Shown: positions 22,313-34,712 of the stretch, one piece after another
How positions within the stretch are numbered: the stretch's first letter is position 1
Layout of the letters: each line of letters begins with the position of its first letter
Origin: Polytrichum commune
Taxonomy: Eukaryota > Streptophyta > Polytrichopsida > Polytrichales > Polytrichaceae
Assembly (NCBI GenBank): GCA_950295325.1
Contig: OX485805.1
Location: forward strand, 1,490,501-1,554,500
Direction of reading: 5' to 3'
Length of the DNA stretch: 64,000 nucleotides
Position numbers and translations under genes: made by a program
Notes under the pieces: model-generated
What the model was told of the DNA's origin: nothing
The model's database searches: none
Seen by the model: the letters and a program-made list of their open reading frames with translations, nothing else

Positions 22313-24138
22313 TTAATATATGCATGACAACAACATGAAGTAGCCTAAACATAGGCTATTGTATACCAACAAGAAATTTATATCCATTACATCCATTACA
22401 ATGCGCTCACTAGTTGATTTATTCTCACAATCTTCCTCTTCATTCTCACAATCTTCCTCCCAATATCCAAGATCGTCAACGGGTAATTTTCTCTTCCCCC
22501 TGCAAGGTGAAGCCATCTTCTTCTTCCTCTGAAACCAGATTCTTGGATTGTTTGTTGTCTGCAAAAAATTGAAGAAATAGTCTCATTTATGTAAAGTGAC
22601 AACCTACTTTTACTCTACACGCTGATGTTTAACTGTACATAGTAACATCCACCACTGCATAGCAATACTCTACTGTGCATAGTTAAGGGTACATAGTAAC
22701 ATTCAACTGTGCATAGTAATGTTCAACTGTGTGTAGTAATGTTCAACCATGCACATGAATGTGCACAACTAAACGTAGTGATGTTCAACTCCACATGACT
22801 ACAATTACAATCCCACCAGACTGGGTAAAGATTACAATGCACAACTTTGATTGACTATTAGGAGTTCATAAAGTACATACAACAACATTCACAGTACTTA
22901 TTGATTTCTGTTTGAGTTCAATGCATGGAATTGAACAACTTAAAGCAAGCAAAGATAGAAGTGACATATGCAGCCAGAGAATCAGATTACTCACCGGTTT
23001 CGCTTGGACTACAAGGGGTTTTCTGTGCTCCTCTTCTTCCTCTTCTGTTTCTGATTCTAAGGTATAGTCTACATCATTATCATATTTATCTAGATGCTCA
23101 TTGGACATACCATCTTCCTTACTACTCTCTCTTGCCTCTATTTGCGATGAGATTGATGGTAAGGTTGACAACCTTGAACTCCTCTTAGGTGGCTGAAGAG
23201 AATTGGAGATCGTTGTCCTGGAATCCTCGAATGTGTTAGCTAGCAACTCTTGCATTTTTGCTAGCATAGAAGCATTGATTGCACGGAATTGGGAAACCTC
23301 TAAAAACAATGTCTTCACGTCTTCTTTGCACAATGTAGCTATTCCACTAAGTAAGTTTTTCAACTTATTCTCCATAATAATTTGATGTGAGTTGGGTAGC
23401 TACGACAAAGGAATTATGATAAGGGAGACAAATTACGGTGATAAGTTTTAAGCCACAACAATTCTTAATGTAGATCGACTAAAATCACCAAGACACCAAC
23501 CACGGGGGGATCACACCCCCTTGCATTTCATAACCACGTGCGATAAAAGTTTGCTACCCTATATTACATGCCATAGATAATTTTTAAAATTATGATATTT
23601 TTTCTACATACACATAACCATTGATAATATCTTTTGTATATTTTTTTGAAATTTTTAGTCATCTTCATTTTTTGTAGTAATTTGTTTAGTTCAATGTTGC
23701 GTCATTATAGTTAGAAACGGTATGTTTTATAAAAAAAAAAAATCATCAAATTTGGTTACCAATTTTTACTATGTAATAGATACTATGTATATCTACTCAT
23801 GAAAAAAAAATCATAAACTTTTGAACCATTTTGGTGATGCTTTATGTAAAAAGTAGATTTTGTTTTATCGCACGTGGTGTTCAACTTGACAATGAAGTGC
23901 ACCCCCCGTGACACCAACAAGGATGGAAGTTTACCTTTTCAAATTAGTTGTCGGTTTGACCGCTGCCGCCAATGCAAGAAGCCCCAAGGATTCCAACTTT
24001 CTAGTGTTGGCTTCAATTTTTTGACGCCTTAGTCGCTCGTATTCGGTCTCCTCTTGAATCACACGTTTTGAATCTTTTGTCACTGCGCATGCCATAAGCT
24101 CTCCAAATATTGAAGAGGTCGAAGCAAGTTCAGTGCAC
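22313..24138 (-). CDS. Unrecognised minus-strand gene, three exon-like segments, possibly broken
   Basis: Three coding-like blocks are in transcript order. 24138-23935 encodes a charged helix (EYERLRRQKIEANTRKLESL then GLLALAAAVK) and ends at a gtaaac donor. 23399-22995 contains MENKLKNLL, RSSRLSTLP and an acidic run (ETEEEEEEH) and ends at gtgagt. About 22565-22313 encodes RKKKMASPCRGKRKLP followed by an acidic, Cys-containing stretch. The helix motif ending in 'N..xL..LGL' together with an RSSRL box occurs in several plant nuclear proteins, but I cannot name a family. Phases of the first two blocks do not match cleanly, so the model is incomplete or the gene is decayed. A miniature element sits in the first intron. 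Confidence 0.4.
22625..22795. repeat. Degenerate ~21-bp tandem repeat (GTTCAACTGTGCATAGTAAT)
   Basis: About eight diverged units of GTTCAACTGTGCATAGTAAT type lie between two exon-like segments of the minus-strand gene. Confidence 0.65.
23501..23910. mobile_element. Miniature inverted-repeat element, 410 bp, 8-bp target duplication
   Basis: The ends are CACGGGGGG and CCCCCCGTG, flanked by ACACCAAC at 23493-23500 and 23911-23918. Subterminal ACGTGCGATAAAA is inverted about 35-48 bp from each end. The 8-bp duplication points to a hAT-like mechanism, though the G-run termini are unusual. The interior is AT-rich and non-coding. It is inserted in an intron of the minus-strand gene, 25 bp from the exon ending at 23935. 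Confidence 0.85.
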
Positions 24139-25822
24139 CTTCAAGCGTACGAAGAGCGCAACAAAATTGTTTTCAAACATCACAAGGAATGTCAAATAAT
24201 GATACCGTTTGCGGAAAGTGTCAGTGTCACTACACGGACAACTTAGAAGAAGTATTGAGCAAAACAAATAGAATTGGTCACATTAAAGACAATATTTAGT
24301 GTAGTAATATTAATTGTAGAAATTACTGTTGCAAAAACGAGAGGCACAAACCCTCATGTACAGGGGCCAGCTATTGATGTATGATTCCAATGCACCCTAT
24401 TACAAATAGAAAAGTGAAAATTGAATATGTTATGAGATTTTAGCAACAGTCTATGAGATTTTTCATCTCCCTTTGCTGCTATGATTTTTCAAATCAAAAG
24501 TGCCAGAGCCATAAAACAACTAAGTAGGCACTCCTGATTATGTTGACTATTGAGCCAAGGATTTTTAACAAATTTTAAGCACATACTCCGATCTCTTTCA
24601 AACAAATGTTTTTTGGTGTTCATTCTTAGATCCACACCTTACTACACACCTCTCACATATAGCTGTCCGATTTTTTTAAATGACCATGAAAGGTCCGCAT
24701 ACATTATTCAATAATGTATCCTGAGCCTTGAGCTATCCAAAACCATATATATATATATCACATCAAAGCGCAAGAATTCCCACATATGCTAGCGAGTGCT
24801 AGCGAGTGTTAGCAAGTGTTAGCGAGTGGGTACACAGCCTGCCTTTAACCACATATGCAAACTGATGGAATTGCTGATTAGCACACTTTCCCTTTGGTTA
24901 CTTTTATTTCCATGATTGCAGTTGTAATTCAACGACCCAGAGTTAGATGTAAGCAAACAAAAATGTTTTGCCCTACTCACAGTGGTAATGCAATGAGACA
25001 GAGTAAGAAGTCAGCAGAAAAAGAAAAAGAAAGTTCTGCCCTGATAAAGGTTGGGATTCCAGCTTATGTCAAAACAACAGTACACCCTCAAACCCCCAAA
25101 TCGATATTAGAATCGTATTCTGTGAGTTTGTTGAGACTCTATGTACAAATTGAAAACTAATACTAACACAATGACTAATCAAAATCCACGAGAAACTGCA
25201 TGTGACTCAAACCCCTAGATTGCTTACATTGCAAGTATGTGGGTCCCCCTTGAATTCCTAATTTTCTTTTCTTTGTAAAAGCCTTGTTTGCCATATTACT
25301 TAAGTTAGAAGGTTGGGTGAGGTTGCAAATTGAGAACAACTTTGATCAGAAGGATCTCAAAAAAACAAAGTATGGCACTAATTGCAGTTTGGATTCCAGC
25401 TTATTTCAAAACAACACACACTACATGTCAAACCCCTAAATTGACATTAAAATCTGTATTCTGTGGGTTTTAGGCAACCTATGTGGTTGAAACTTGGACT
25501 CACAAAGAGTATCCCAAATCTTGAGGAACTGCGTGCAACCTAATTGCATATGCGCCCTAAACCCATTTAATTGCAGACGTTGCTATGCCCTAGATGCTTA
25601 GCAATTTTTAGATTTTAAGCCTCATCCGACATATTACTAAGTTAGAGGGTTGGGTTGGATTACATATTGAGAAAAAAATTGATCACAACGGTTTCTAATT
25701 CCCTTAAAGCGAAAAACCAAAACCCTAATCCCATGTGCAGTGGTTATTCTATACTGTCAGTGGTTCAATCCCATACCAAGTAACCAAAGGAGAAAATCAA
25801 TTTTTCGAGTGGTTCCTGAGAG
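24139..25822. other. Gene-free; small repeats and a diverged duplication
   Basis: There is a short (AT)n at about 24750-24760 and a TGCTAGCGAG-type 10-11 bp repeat at 24788-24830. A block near 25045-25150 (ttggattccagcttat...) is repeated with divergence near 25390-25500. The 88-codon frame at 24894-25160 lies across this duplication and is not recognised. Confidence 0.5.
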
Positions 25823-26713
25823 AAGATGTCGCAACCCTTGCTTAGCCCCCTTAACCATCTTGCCAATTTTCATTTCTAGCAAAGGTTACGAGCGCTAACC
25901 CTTCGCATTCCGCCATGCTAATGGTTAGCTCCTCCTATCCTGGACCTTATAGTTCATAGGAGGGGAACCAACCCTCTTACTTTGCTTTCGGGACTCACCC
26001 CTTAATTGGTAACCCATTCCTAGATGAGGACTTCCATCCATGGACGTCCAATCCCATGTTGATTATCGCATTGCCGGAGCAACACTACAACAACCCGAAC
26101 CATACTAGGCAACTATGGCCTCACATTGGGCCAATGCCCATGGAGGCCGTGCCGTTCGGCCTCGGGTGGGTGAGGCCACACCACCTCACCCATATAAACC
26201 TCTAGGACTCTACGCGGGGTCCCTACCCCACCGTCAAGAAACCTCTTGTCTCTCTACCAAGAGTTGGGGCCAAGTAGACACTTTCCCTTAGCCTTTGGGC
26301 CTAGAAGCCCCCAGCAGCTTCATACCATCATAACTTCCTTGTATGATGTTCAATTCTAACAAGCAACCACTCCATCTTCATCTACACTTCATGTAGATGC
26401 CCATGGACTCCTCTCTTGCCCCACTTAGACAAGTATTGATGTAGTTATGCTTGTTTGAACCTTGGCAGTCCCGGGAATCACTCCCAGGCACTGTTGTATC
26501 AGGGTGCTATCCTGGGACAGCACCCCAGCCAAATTGCCATAACTCCTAGCTCATACCTCCGATTGAGCTGTTCTTGAGCATTCTAGAATCGCCACGCCAT
26601 GAGCTACGCATAGCTTATGGTCTTATCCTCGTGTCTCCTAGTCTCCATGGGTGGGAGGCGTTCCCAACGCTTGGGGCCCTCGCCCACTCGCCCACACTAG
26701 GATCACTTGGGCC
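25823..26713. repeat. Dispersed ~890-bp repeat, copy 1 (direct repeat of 31945-32827)
   Basis: It starts AAGATGTCGCAACCCTTGCT and is collinear with 31945-32827 to CACTAGGATCACTTGGGCCC-type sequence, with perhaps one change in ten to fifteen bases. The two copies have the same orientation and lie 6.1 kb apart. Starting with TG after 'aaga', they could be long terminal repeats or parts of them. I see no target duplication or primer-binding site, and the 3' flanks diverge at 26714 and 32828. Confidence 0.8.
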
Positions 26714-29700
26714 CGGACGACACTCTTATGTGAGCGGTGAGCGGAGAGCGGAGAGGAAGTAAAAATAATAAACTTCCTGAATCAAATTTAGATTTTTTTT
26801 CAAAAATTTGAATATACTCAAAATATACTGGATTCTCCAAAAATAGTAAAAATTTGTGACCTATTCTCATGGAATGTATAGGTCATAAATTAAATAAAAA
26901 GGCCCTAAATTTGAAATGGTCTCATTGAGTTTGGAAACCGTGAAGTGCTAAAATGCTAGAAAAATTATGATATAATAGATAAGTAAATGATTAAAACCAA
27001 TAATGATCCCAAGAAAGAATAAATGAAAGCGTTTTTTTTAGATTGGTATAATTGAAGAATGAGTCCATCAAAATACAAAGGGCGACCAACTTGCTTCATT
27101 TTTATTCCATCACTTTTGTCTTTGTCCTATGTGTGAATCAATTCTAGAGCTTGGACTGCAACAATTATTGTTTGTGGTCGAAGAGATTATCATGAGCTGA
27201 ATATATATGAGGACATAATTTAGACTCATACCCAATATGAATGTAGATACACATGCACACAATGGGAGATGGGAGAGACATGTTTGCTAGCCTAGGATGG
27301 GAGAAGGAGATTAGAAGTCTAGGAGATCCACATGTTCCTTTTAATCCATCGCCGGAACATGACATAGGTGCTGCAAATCGATATAGTGATGATTACGAGC
27401 TGACTCCATTTTCGTAGTCTACACAAGCTTGGAGGTGGAGGATGCATGAGGAGCGGAAACGATATGCAAAAAATGATAAAGGACGAGCTGATGTGTAGGA
27501 GAAAGACGAAACAAGGTGCATGATTAGTGAGGCAAATGATGCGGCTGATTTGAATGAAAATAAGTCTATCGACATGGAGCAGGAAATCAAGGTGGTAGGC
27601 GAATCTTCGATGTCTTTGTCGTTTCGCGAGAGGATGAGAGGATTATCGCCACATCGTTGTCCATTGAAGGATCGAATGAGGGATAAAACGGTTTTGTATG
27701 TTCATTTGCTTTGACTGGATCCACCTCCATCAAGAAGGGACGACGAAAAAAAGTCCGAAGCATCTAGGAGGTTGGCAATACGGAAGTAGAGTTGATAGAC
27801 ATAGGAAACACCTCCAAATTGAATATATAGTGTTCAACCGGGAGAGTGACACATGGCATAATTGAGTATTGTAATACAACATTTTGAGGAGAATAAAAAT
27901 AATTTATGAGCTTATATTTATTATAACAAACAATTATGAATTCACACGAGGTCCACAAATGGCCATATCTATTAGGGCACAATTGTAAAACCAATTTTTT
28001 GGCTATCGCATAGCCGAAGTTGGCCATTTTCAAATTTTGATGAGATTCATCCGGCTATTAGCCTCTGGAGGTCGTCTAGTGTGAAAAGGAAGGGCTATCG
28101 CCGTTGCAGAGGCGGTTACAAGGCTAACCGACTGTCTCTCTCCCTCGGCGCTATGAGGAGAGGACAGCCGAGACAGAAGACATGCTATTTTCACTTTCAG
28201 AAATCTGGCATAGTCTCTTAGTCGATAGCAATAGGCTGGTAGAAGCACCAACGCTCAGTGATTGAGGTTGGGTGGCAATTAGGCAATCCCAAGTGAGATG
28301 CTTGCGGGCTTGGATATAGATTCTTAAGAGCCGAGTGATTCGGACTCTAATTGTGATTAAACTGTTGATCAATAGAAGTAAAGTGGAGAAGGAAATGTTG
28401 TATTCTTTGTGATTGCAAGTGCAAGCTATGTAATGTGTGTGTGTGTTTGTCATACATTGGAATGTTATTTTGAGTGTGTCAAGACAAAGATAGTCAAACT
28501 TGAGTTACGTCAGCAATTTGTTGATGAGTAGGAGAAGAAGTGAGGAGGAATTGAAGTGTATGTGAGAACGAGGAGAGAAGAATCAGGCGATAGGCCTAAT
28601 GAGTGGGAGCAATCTGAGTGAGAAATGGAAGAGTAATGTCTGTAGAAATCAATATTGTCAGAGATCAGGACATAATCAAGAAGCTTAAGGGCAATAGTCA
28701 AGAGGATATTGAGTGACCAGGGAAGCAAGTAACTTGACAAGGCTGTAAAATTCATAAGTTAGCCGAAAGGAGTGACTGTCTGGCCATAACCCGAGGGAAG
28801 AGAGAAGACATGGAATCGTCAGAAGGGCAAGTAGACTCAGTGAGGTTGTGAGAGCCTCATGTCTATACCAATGAGTGTGCCTTGGGTTATCGCCTGAGAG
28901 ATTACATAGTCATGTAAAATCTGGAATGGGAAGTAAAAGTCTTGGCGATAAGCAAGAGCCTATTTGCCGTGATCTGAGAGTCTGTGAGAAGAAGACGAGT
29001 TGCTTGAGAAGGGCGATCGCCTGTTCATTAACCAAATGACCATATCGTCAGCAACAGGCTGAAGTCTGAGAGAGATTGTGTCAGGAAAGGGAAGAGGCCC
29101 ATAATCTGAGAAGGAACGGCTATATGAGAGAAGCTTGTGAAGAGAGAGGCCATTACCAGAGAGAGATTAAGTGGCCATAGCCATGAGCAAAGGCGGAAGC
29201 CCAAGAGTCAAATATAGACGTTACCCGACAGTTACCTAGGTAAGAGTATAGCCTGGGTAGGGCCATTGAACAGAGAGAGAAAGGAGATGAGAGGTCAGTA
29301 ACAGGTAGGCTATAGGCTGCCAGGACGTTACCAAGAAGGAGGAGATATTACCATCAAAGAGTAAGATTATACCTTGTGCAAATTCTTAGTAAATAACAGC
29401 GGACTAAAAGCCTTAACACAGGATATCGCCTAGCTTGTCATGCATTGTTGTGCGTATTGACAGTGTGGATGTTTTTGAGATGAGTTGCCAGACTTACCAG
29501 ATAAGTGGAGGTGATGGCTATTAGCTCTGCGACACTTGCATGATGGTTGTAAGTTGATTAAAGAAGAAATTAAATTGTTGAATTACCGCAATTGTGATTT
29601 ATGATGAGCAAAGACTATGTGGTTACCAAAAAGACATTACCCCGGACTTTGTCCTGACTATGAGCCATTGACCACTTGCCAAGCTTTTGAGCTTCACGAC

Positions 29701-30017
29701 TGAATTAGGTCCGAGCTTTAGAGTGATAGCACCTACCTTGAAGATAGGACAGATAACACTCACTACGGAACCCTCACGAATGAATTAATAAAAGGAAGGA
29801 AAAGAATGGGATAAGTTAATATTGAATGGGATAAAGAATGAGAATAACCCTAAGGTGTTATTAATAGCCTTAATCCAATGTGACATTAACCCTTATAGAC
29901 ACTATCTCAGTCTTCCTGGAGACCTTGTTCCCTGGGTTTTGTTATTTTAAGCCATAGCAAAAACTTACTACAACAATGTAGTGCTAGGCTGAGAGGAATT
30001 CTAGAAAGTAGATTGTA
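26714..30017. other. No intact gene; probable transposon-derived sequence
   Basis: Short coding-like pieces occur at 27240-27720 (plus; e.g. DMEQEIKVVGESSMSLSFRE) with interrupting stops. The 28000-29980 part is purine-rich and has no frame over 100 codons. It lies between the two 890-bp direct repeats, so it may be the interior of an old element. Confidence 0.4.
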
Positions 30018-30847
30018 TCAAGAGGCCCCCTTCGAGGATGAGTTTGACCTCATTGAAGCTAAATGTCGGGCATGAATGAACAAGTTAACGTCGGGGTCCA
30101 CATTAGAGACCTTGATAAAGATAAAGTAGAGATGCTTACAATGTAGGAACGAATTTTGTTTGCGGCCAAACTTTGATATCATATCATTGAAAGCCGGGCA
30201 ATTACACTCGGACAAAGAACTCACTCTGAGTTGGTAAATTGATTGTGTAGATGCAGGTTTGGACTGCAACATGATCACGCAACGAAATCCAGGGCGTGGA
30301 ATCATGGTGACCTTCAAGATGGTCCCATCTATAGCTCGTGCAAGTGCCACCATATGCAGTTGTTTTGTTGATGGTGCGGTGGCAGACCGTCTTGTAAACT
30401 TGGACTGCCTGGAAGAAGGATAATCGTTTGGGTTGGCAGGATCGTCCACTCCGGAGAGATCGAGGGGAGGAGCGGATGTGCTAAAGAGGCGAGTGGGCGT
30501 GATCCGTTCTTTCTGCAGGAGCTGAAAGCCGGCATTTTCAAGCTTGAGGATTTCCGGATGAGTGAGGTTGGTACCAAGCTTGATAGGCACACGGGAGGGA
30601 TTGGAGGACGTTTTTGGTCAACACAAAATTTGTCGACCCATTTGCGACGTGAACCTTTGACACAATGCTCAATGTCGTCCGGGCAAAAAAATGAACTTCT
30701 CGACTTTAGGTGTTGTGAATTTCTAATAGTTCCAAATTCCAAGGTTGTGAGGCCAAACCCACCACCCTTAAGCGTCCTAGTCCGGGTGATGGTTTTGAGA
30801 CTCACATGTGTCACACCAAAAGTAGCAACATGAGATATAAGTCCCAT
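30018..30847 (-). pseudogene. SWIM-type zinc finger protein, frameshifted
   Basis: Two overlapping minus-strand frames form one protein. 30847 to about 30590 encodes a segment with CPDDIEHCVKGSRRKWVDKF. The frame at 30590-30018 then continues with PIKLGTNLTHPEILKLENAG and a SWIM finger: CNCPAF, about 21 residues, then HCKHLYFIFIKV (C-x-C...C-x-H). SWIM fingers bind zinc and occur in ubiquitin ligases, MULE transposases and other DNA- or protein-binding proteins. The spacing and the 'CKHLxFIFIKV' end are more like the stand-alone or ligase type. The switch of frame near 30587-30590 has no splice signals, so I infer a frameshift. It sits inside the interval bounded by the 890-bp repeats and could be element-encoded. 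Confidence 0.6.
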
Positions 30848-31282
30848 CTCAATGAACCCCCAACTTCTCTTAAGTCATGATGTTTTATTAATGCAATCTT
30901 CTTGAGTGGGTATAGCATTGGCCGCCTCAAGGGTCCACCCCACAGCCTTAGCTACACATGCTCTTAAGGACTTCCCTCTTTAAACCTTAGTTCTGGCCGT
31001 TGAAGCTGTGACTTGTTGACTCCATGTGATGAGTACACAAGTGTTAAAAAATACTCATCACTCTCATCACTTAGCGTTACATCCTCTTCCGCAATTCTTC
31101 ACAATTCACTCCCAAGTTCACCTGTCAATGTTGTTCCTAACTTAATTAGCCCAACCACCCTAAATTTGCAAGTCTAACTACTAACCCTAGTTGGTTTGCC
31201 TTATCAATTAGAACCCAGCTTAACTCAACTTATCCAGCCTTCATAGTTTGACTTACCGCCTAGCTTTACTGGCTCCCTCAAC
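30848..31282. other. No gene seen
   Basis: Non-coding sequence between the SWIM pseudogene and the CTAGCTTAGCC repeats. No recognisable frame or signal. Confidence 0.4.
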
Positions 31283-31480
31283 TTAACTAAGCCGACCGGC
31301 TTACCCAGTCTATCTGCTAGCTTAGCCTAGCCCAGCTGCCAGCTTACTTATTTTAACTACGCCGACCGGCTAACCAGTCTACCTGCTAGCTTAGCCTAGC
31401 CAGCATCCCAACTTACTTATCTTAACTAAGCCAACCAGCTTACCACTCCACCGGCTAGCTTAGCCTAACCCAGCTGACTT
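31283..31480. repeat. Three ~70-bp tandem copies (CTAGCTTAGCC type)
   Basis: Each copy contains TAACTAAGCC(G/A)ACCGGCTTA, a CTGCTAGCTTAGCCTA core and CAACTTACTTAT. A second, simpler tract of 'ctataaatctaaacatt' units follows at about 31570-31700. Confidence 0.65.
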
Positions 31481-31944
31481 TGCAGTCTAGCACTCTAGCA
31501 GGCTCGACACTCTAGCAGCCTCTCCAGAATGAATTCTCCTCCGGCCGAATGTTTAACCAATCTAGCACTATAAGTCTAAACAACATGGTCTACACACTAT
31601 GGTCTAAACACTATAAATCTAAACATTATGAATCTAAGTGCTATGGTCTAATACTATAAATCTAAACATTGTAAATCTAAGACTATAAATTGAACACCAT
31701 GAGCTAAGCATTTATCTTTAAATGTCTTAAGTCAAATACTACATCTAAACAATGTAAAGCTAACTTCAAGACTAGTTGGTCTTGGCTCTCCACCTTGAAA
31801 CCTTGCATACCCACGTGCACCCTTCTTATTCCACACACACCCACACTCACACCACATGGGATGCCAAAGGAGCAAGAAAGAAAGAGGGGAGAGTGAGGGT
31901 TATATAGGGAGGTGAAAGGGAGGAGGTGAGCACCCCCAAGGCTC

Positions 31945-32827
31945 AAGATGTCGCAACCCTTGCTAGGTCCCTTAACAATCTTGCCAGTTTTCGTTTCTAG
32001 CAAAGGTTACGAGCGCTAACCATTCGCATTCCGCCATGCTAATGGATAGCTCCTCTTACCCCGGACCAATTGTTCATAGGAGGGAACCAACCCTCCTACT
32101 TTGCTTTCGGGACTCACCCCTTAATCGGTAACCCATTTCCCCAATGTGGACTTCCATCCATGGAAGTCCAATCCTATGTTGATCATCGCGTTGCCGGAGC
32201 AACACTACAACAACCCGAAGCATACTAGGCAACTATGGCCTCACAATAGGCCAAAGCCCATGGAGGCCTTGCCGTTCGGCCTCGGGTGGGTGAGGCCACA
32301 CCACCTCACCCATATAAGCCTCTAGGACTCTACGCGGGGCCCCTACCCCACCGTCAACCAACCTCTTGTCTCTCTACCAAGAGTTGGGGCCAAGTGGACA
32401 TTTTCCCTTAGCCGCTGGGCCTAGAAGCCCCCAGCAGCTTCAGACCATCATAACTTCCTTGCATGATGTCTGATTCCAGCAACCAACCACTCCATCTTCA
32501 TCTACGCTTCACGTAGATGCCGATGGACTCCTCACTTGCCCCATTCGGGCAAGTGGTGAGGAAGTTATGCCTGTTTGAACCTTGGCAGTCCCGGGAATCA
32601 CTCCCAGGCACTGCTGTAGCAGGGCGCTGTCCCGGGACAGCGCCCCACTCAAATGGCCATAACTCCTAGCTCACACCTCCGATTGAGGTGTTCTTGAGCT
32701 TTCTAGAATCACCACGCCATGAGCTACGCATAGCTCATGGCCTTACCCTTGTGCCTCCTAGTCTTCGTGGATGGGAGGCGTTCCCAACGCCCGGGGACCT
32801 CACCCACACTAGGATCACTTGGGCCCT
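31945..32827. repeat. Dispersed ~890-bp repeat, copy 2
   Basis: This is the partner of 25823-26713 in direct orientation, starting AAGATGTCGCAACCCTTGCT. The high-GC part contains the short inverted motifs TCCCGGGA and CCTGGGACAG found in both copies. Confidence 0.8.
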
Positions 32828-33219
32828 CTCACCAACGGCGCCACAAGTCCCGGGTGTCACTCCGGGGTCCCCCTTGTGCCCATGGTGTTTCGGGCACCCC
32901 TCATGGAGAGGTGCGCGACACAAGATAAGCCTTTTGATCTCTGCCTACTTTGTAGGCTCTCATCTTATCCTCTAAGCCTTCAACTCTTAAACCAACAACA
33001 TAGATCCTAATTCAACCATTTAACTCAAGGAGCTACCCTTGGTTCACCACACACTACGCTCACCTAACTAAGGAACTTTCTTCATGCCGCTAAACTTCCA
33101 ATCAACCACTCCACACAAGCCTAAGGCTTAAACACAACTTCGCTCAAGTCTCACTCTTTTTATATTTTTGTGAATAATCATAAAACATCAAAACATAACT
33201 TCTAATAGATTCAAAGGGT
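32828..33219. other. No gene seen
   Basis: Sequence after the end of homology between the two 890-bp copies. It contains CACTACGCTCACC near 33052, a possible but unpaired CACTA-type end. Confidence 0.3.
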
Positions 33220-34712
33220 TAAGAACACATGTGGGCACCATTTTGGGCTCACACACTCACCTTCTGCGGTTTCTGCCCCACAATTTTCCTTGCATCCACT
33301 AACTCCTCTATTTCCTTCTTATGCGCTCTCCTCGCTGCCCTCGCCTCGCTCTCTGGCTTCAATGTGGGACCCTCGTTATGTGGGGCCGCGGGAGCTTGTT
33401 GTGGCTGCATCTAAGGACTAGGAAATTGTTGAGCCATCATCCATGGGGTGGGCCGACCCATCATCCACGGGCCCTGTTGCCCCATCATCCACTGTTGTTG
33501 TTGTGTGGATGGCGGCGCCATCCATGGTTGTTGCATCCAGGAGGAATTGGTTGGGAAACGTGCGCCTTCTACATTGAACCAACATTCTCATGAGCTATTT
33601 AATGACTACTTAATGACTCAGAGACAAACCGGCAAGAAGACATGAAAATTACCTTTTTGGCTGGGCTCTTCAATATTTGCCTTGTGCGCCTCCTTGTTGC
33701 ACTTGACCCTGGTAGATCCGAGGTGCCTCTTCGTAGTAAGTAAACATCTTCATCCTCTACCTCATCTGCAAGTGACTCACCAACCACACAATCAGGTGCG
33801 TACGGACAGTTGCGGTGGCGATGAAGGTCACGCAGGGTAAAGAAAAGTCACCGTCCAGAAATGTACCGAAATTGGAGCCACTAGAATCTGCCGTGCCTGT
33901 TCAATCAGAAATTACAACATGTTTTAGAGGGGTCGCTTCAAAGGGATCAGCTCTAGTGCTCAGCCAATAAAGATGTTAGTTGAAGGCTACAAACCCTTGT
34001 ATATTGTTCCACCTTTGTGAATGTTGCAATGTCCCGGCTCCATGAATGCTAGAGCTCATGGAAAATGTCAGTTGGTCAACAGTCCCTACACAATATATGA
34101 TGTAGGGATCATATAGGTGCGGTTGGTCGTAGGATTTAGGGAATGTGTGGGTTTTGAATGACTATGAAATACTACTTAATGACTAGTTTGCAACTAGTGG
34201 ATGACTGTTGAATGATTGCTGACTGACTGCTGACTGAATAATGAATGACTGGTGAATGACTGCTGACCGACTGCCGCTTGAATGCTGGATGACTAGTGCA
34301 TGACTGCTGAATGACTAGCGAATGACCAGTTGGATATGCAAGCAATGACTAGTTAAAGACCATAAAACCACTCTGACATACAAATCCATGCCAAAAATTG
34401 TATCAATATTGCAATATTGCAGACTTGCAAAGCTATATCTCCATTCCAAAAACTGTAAACCCCCTCTCCACTCACTTACCCATGTTCACATTTTATATCA
34501 ACCATCGTCATGGTTGATGACGCTCACCTGGACTGTACTCATCCTCAGTCTTTGTATCTGCTGATTCCTTTGAACCCACCATGTCTTGAAGATCTTCCCG
34601 AGCCTCCAAGGTTGCAGTTTTCCGCAGTACTCTGTGGTTGCGACGCACTCGTACCCCCAGTGCCGCCTACCTAGCGATCGAATCGTGCTTCAGTACGCCG
34701 AAGTGCTCACGC
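33220..34712 (-). pseudogene. Decayed second gene of the CACTA-like element (exon fragments)
   Basis: Three coding-like segments are flanked by plausible splice sites. 34712-34528 encodes REHFGVLKHDSIAR and RVRRNHRVLRKTATLEARED and ends at gtgagc, with an in-frame TAG at 34667-34669. About 33850-33653 encodes VGESLADEVEDEDVYLLRRG ... RRRTRQILKSPAKK and ends at gtaatt. About 33590-33263 is Gln/Met/Pro-rich (WMMGQQGPWMMGRP) and then basic (ARRAHKKEIEELVDARK), ending at gtgagt, with a TAG at 33411-33413 unless an acceptor lies there. No family is recognised. Position (divergent from the transposase) and shared intron repeats suggest a regulatory or TNPA-like partner of the CACTA element. That role is an inference. 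Confidence 0.4.
34160..34345. repeat. TGACTAGTGAATGAC-type repeat cluster
   Basis: More than ten units of TGACTAGTGAATGACTGCTG and variants lie between two exons of the minus-strand gene. The same repeat occurs at 39397-39440, 40608-40685, 41020-41130 and 44450-44605, tying this gene to the transposase gene. Confidence 0.8.

Noticed and set aside
33052-33064. CACTACGCTCACC as the left end of the CACTA element
   Set aside because: No inverted partner (ending GTAGTG with matching sequence) or 3-bp duplication was found, so the end is not supported.
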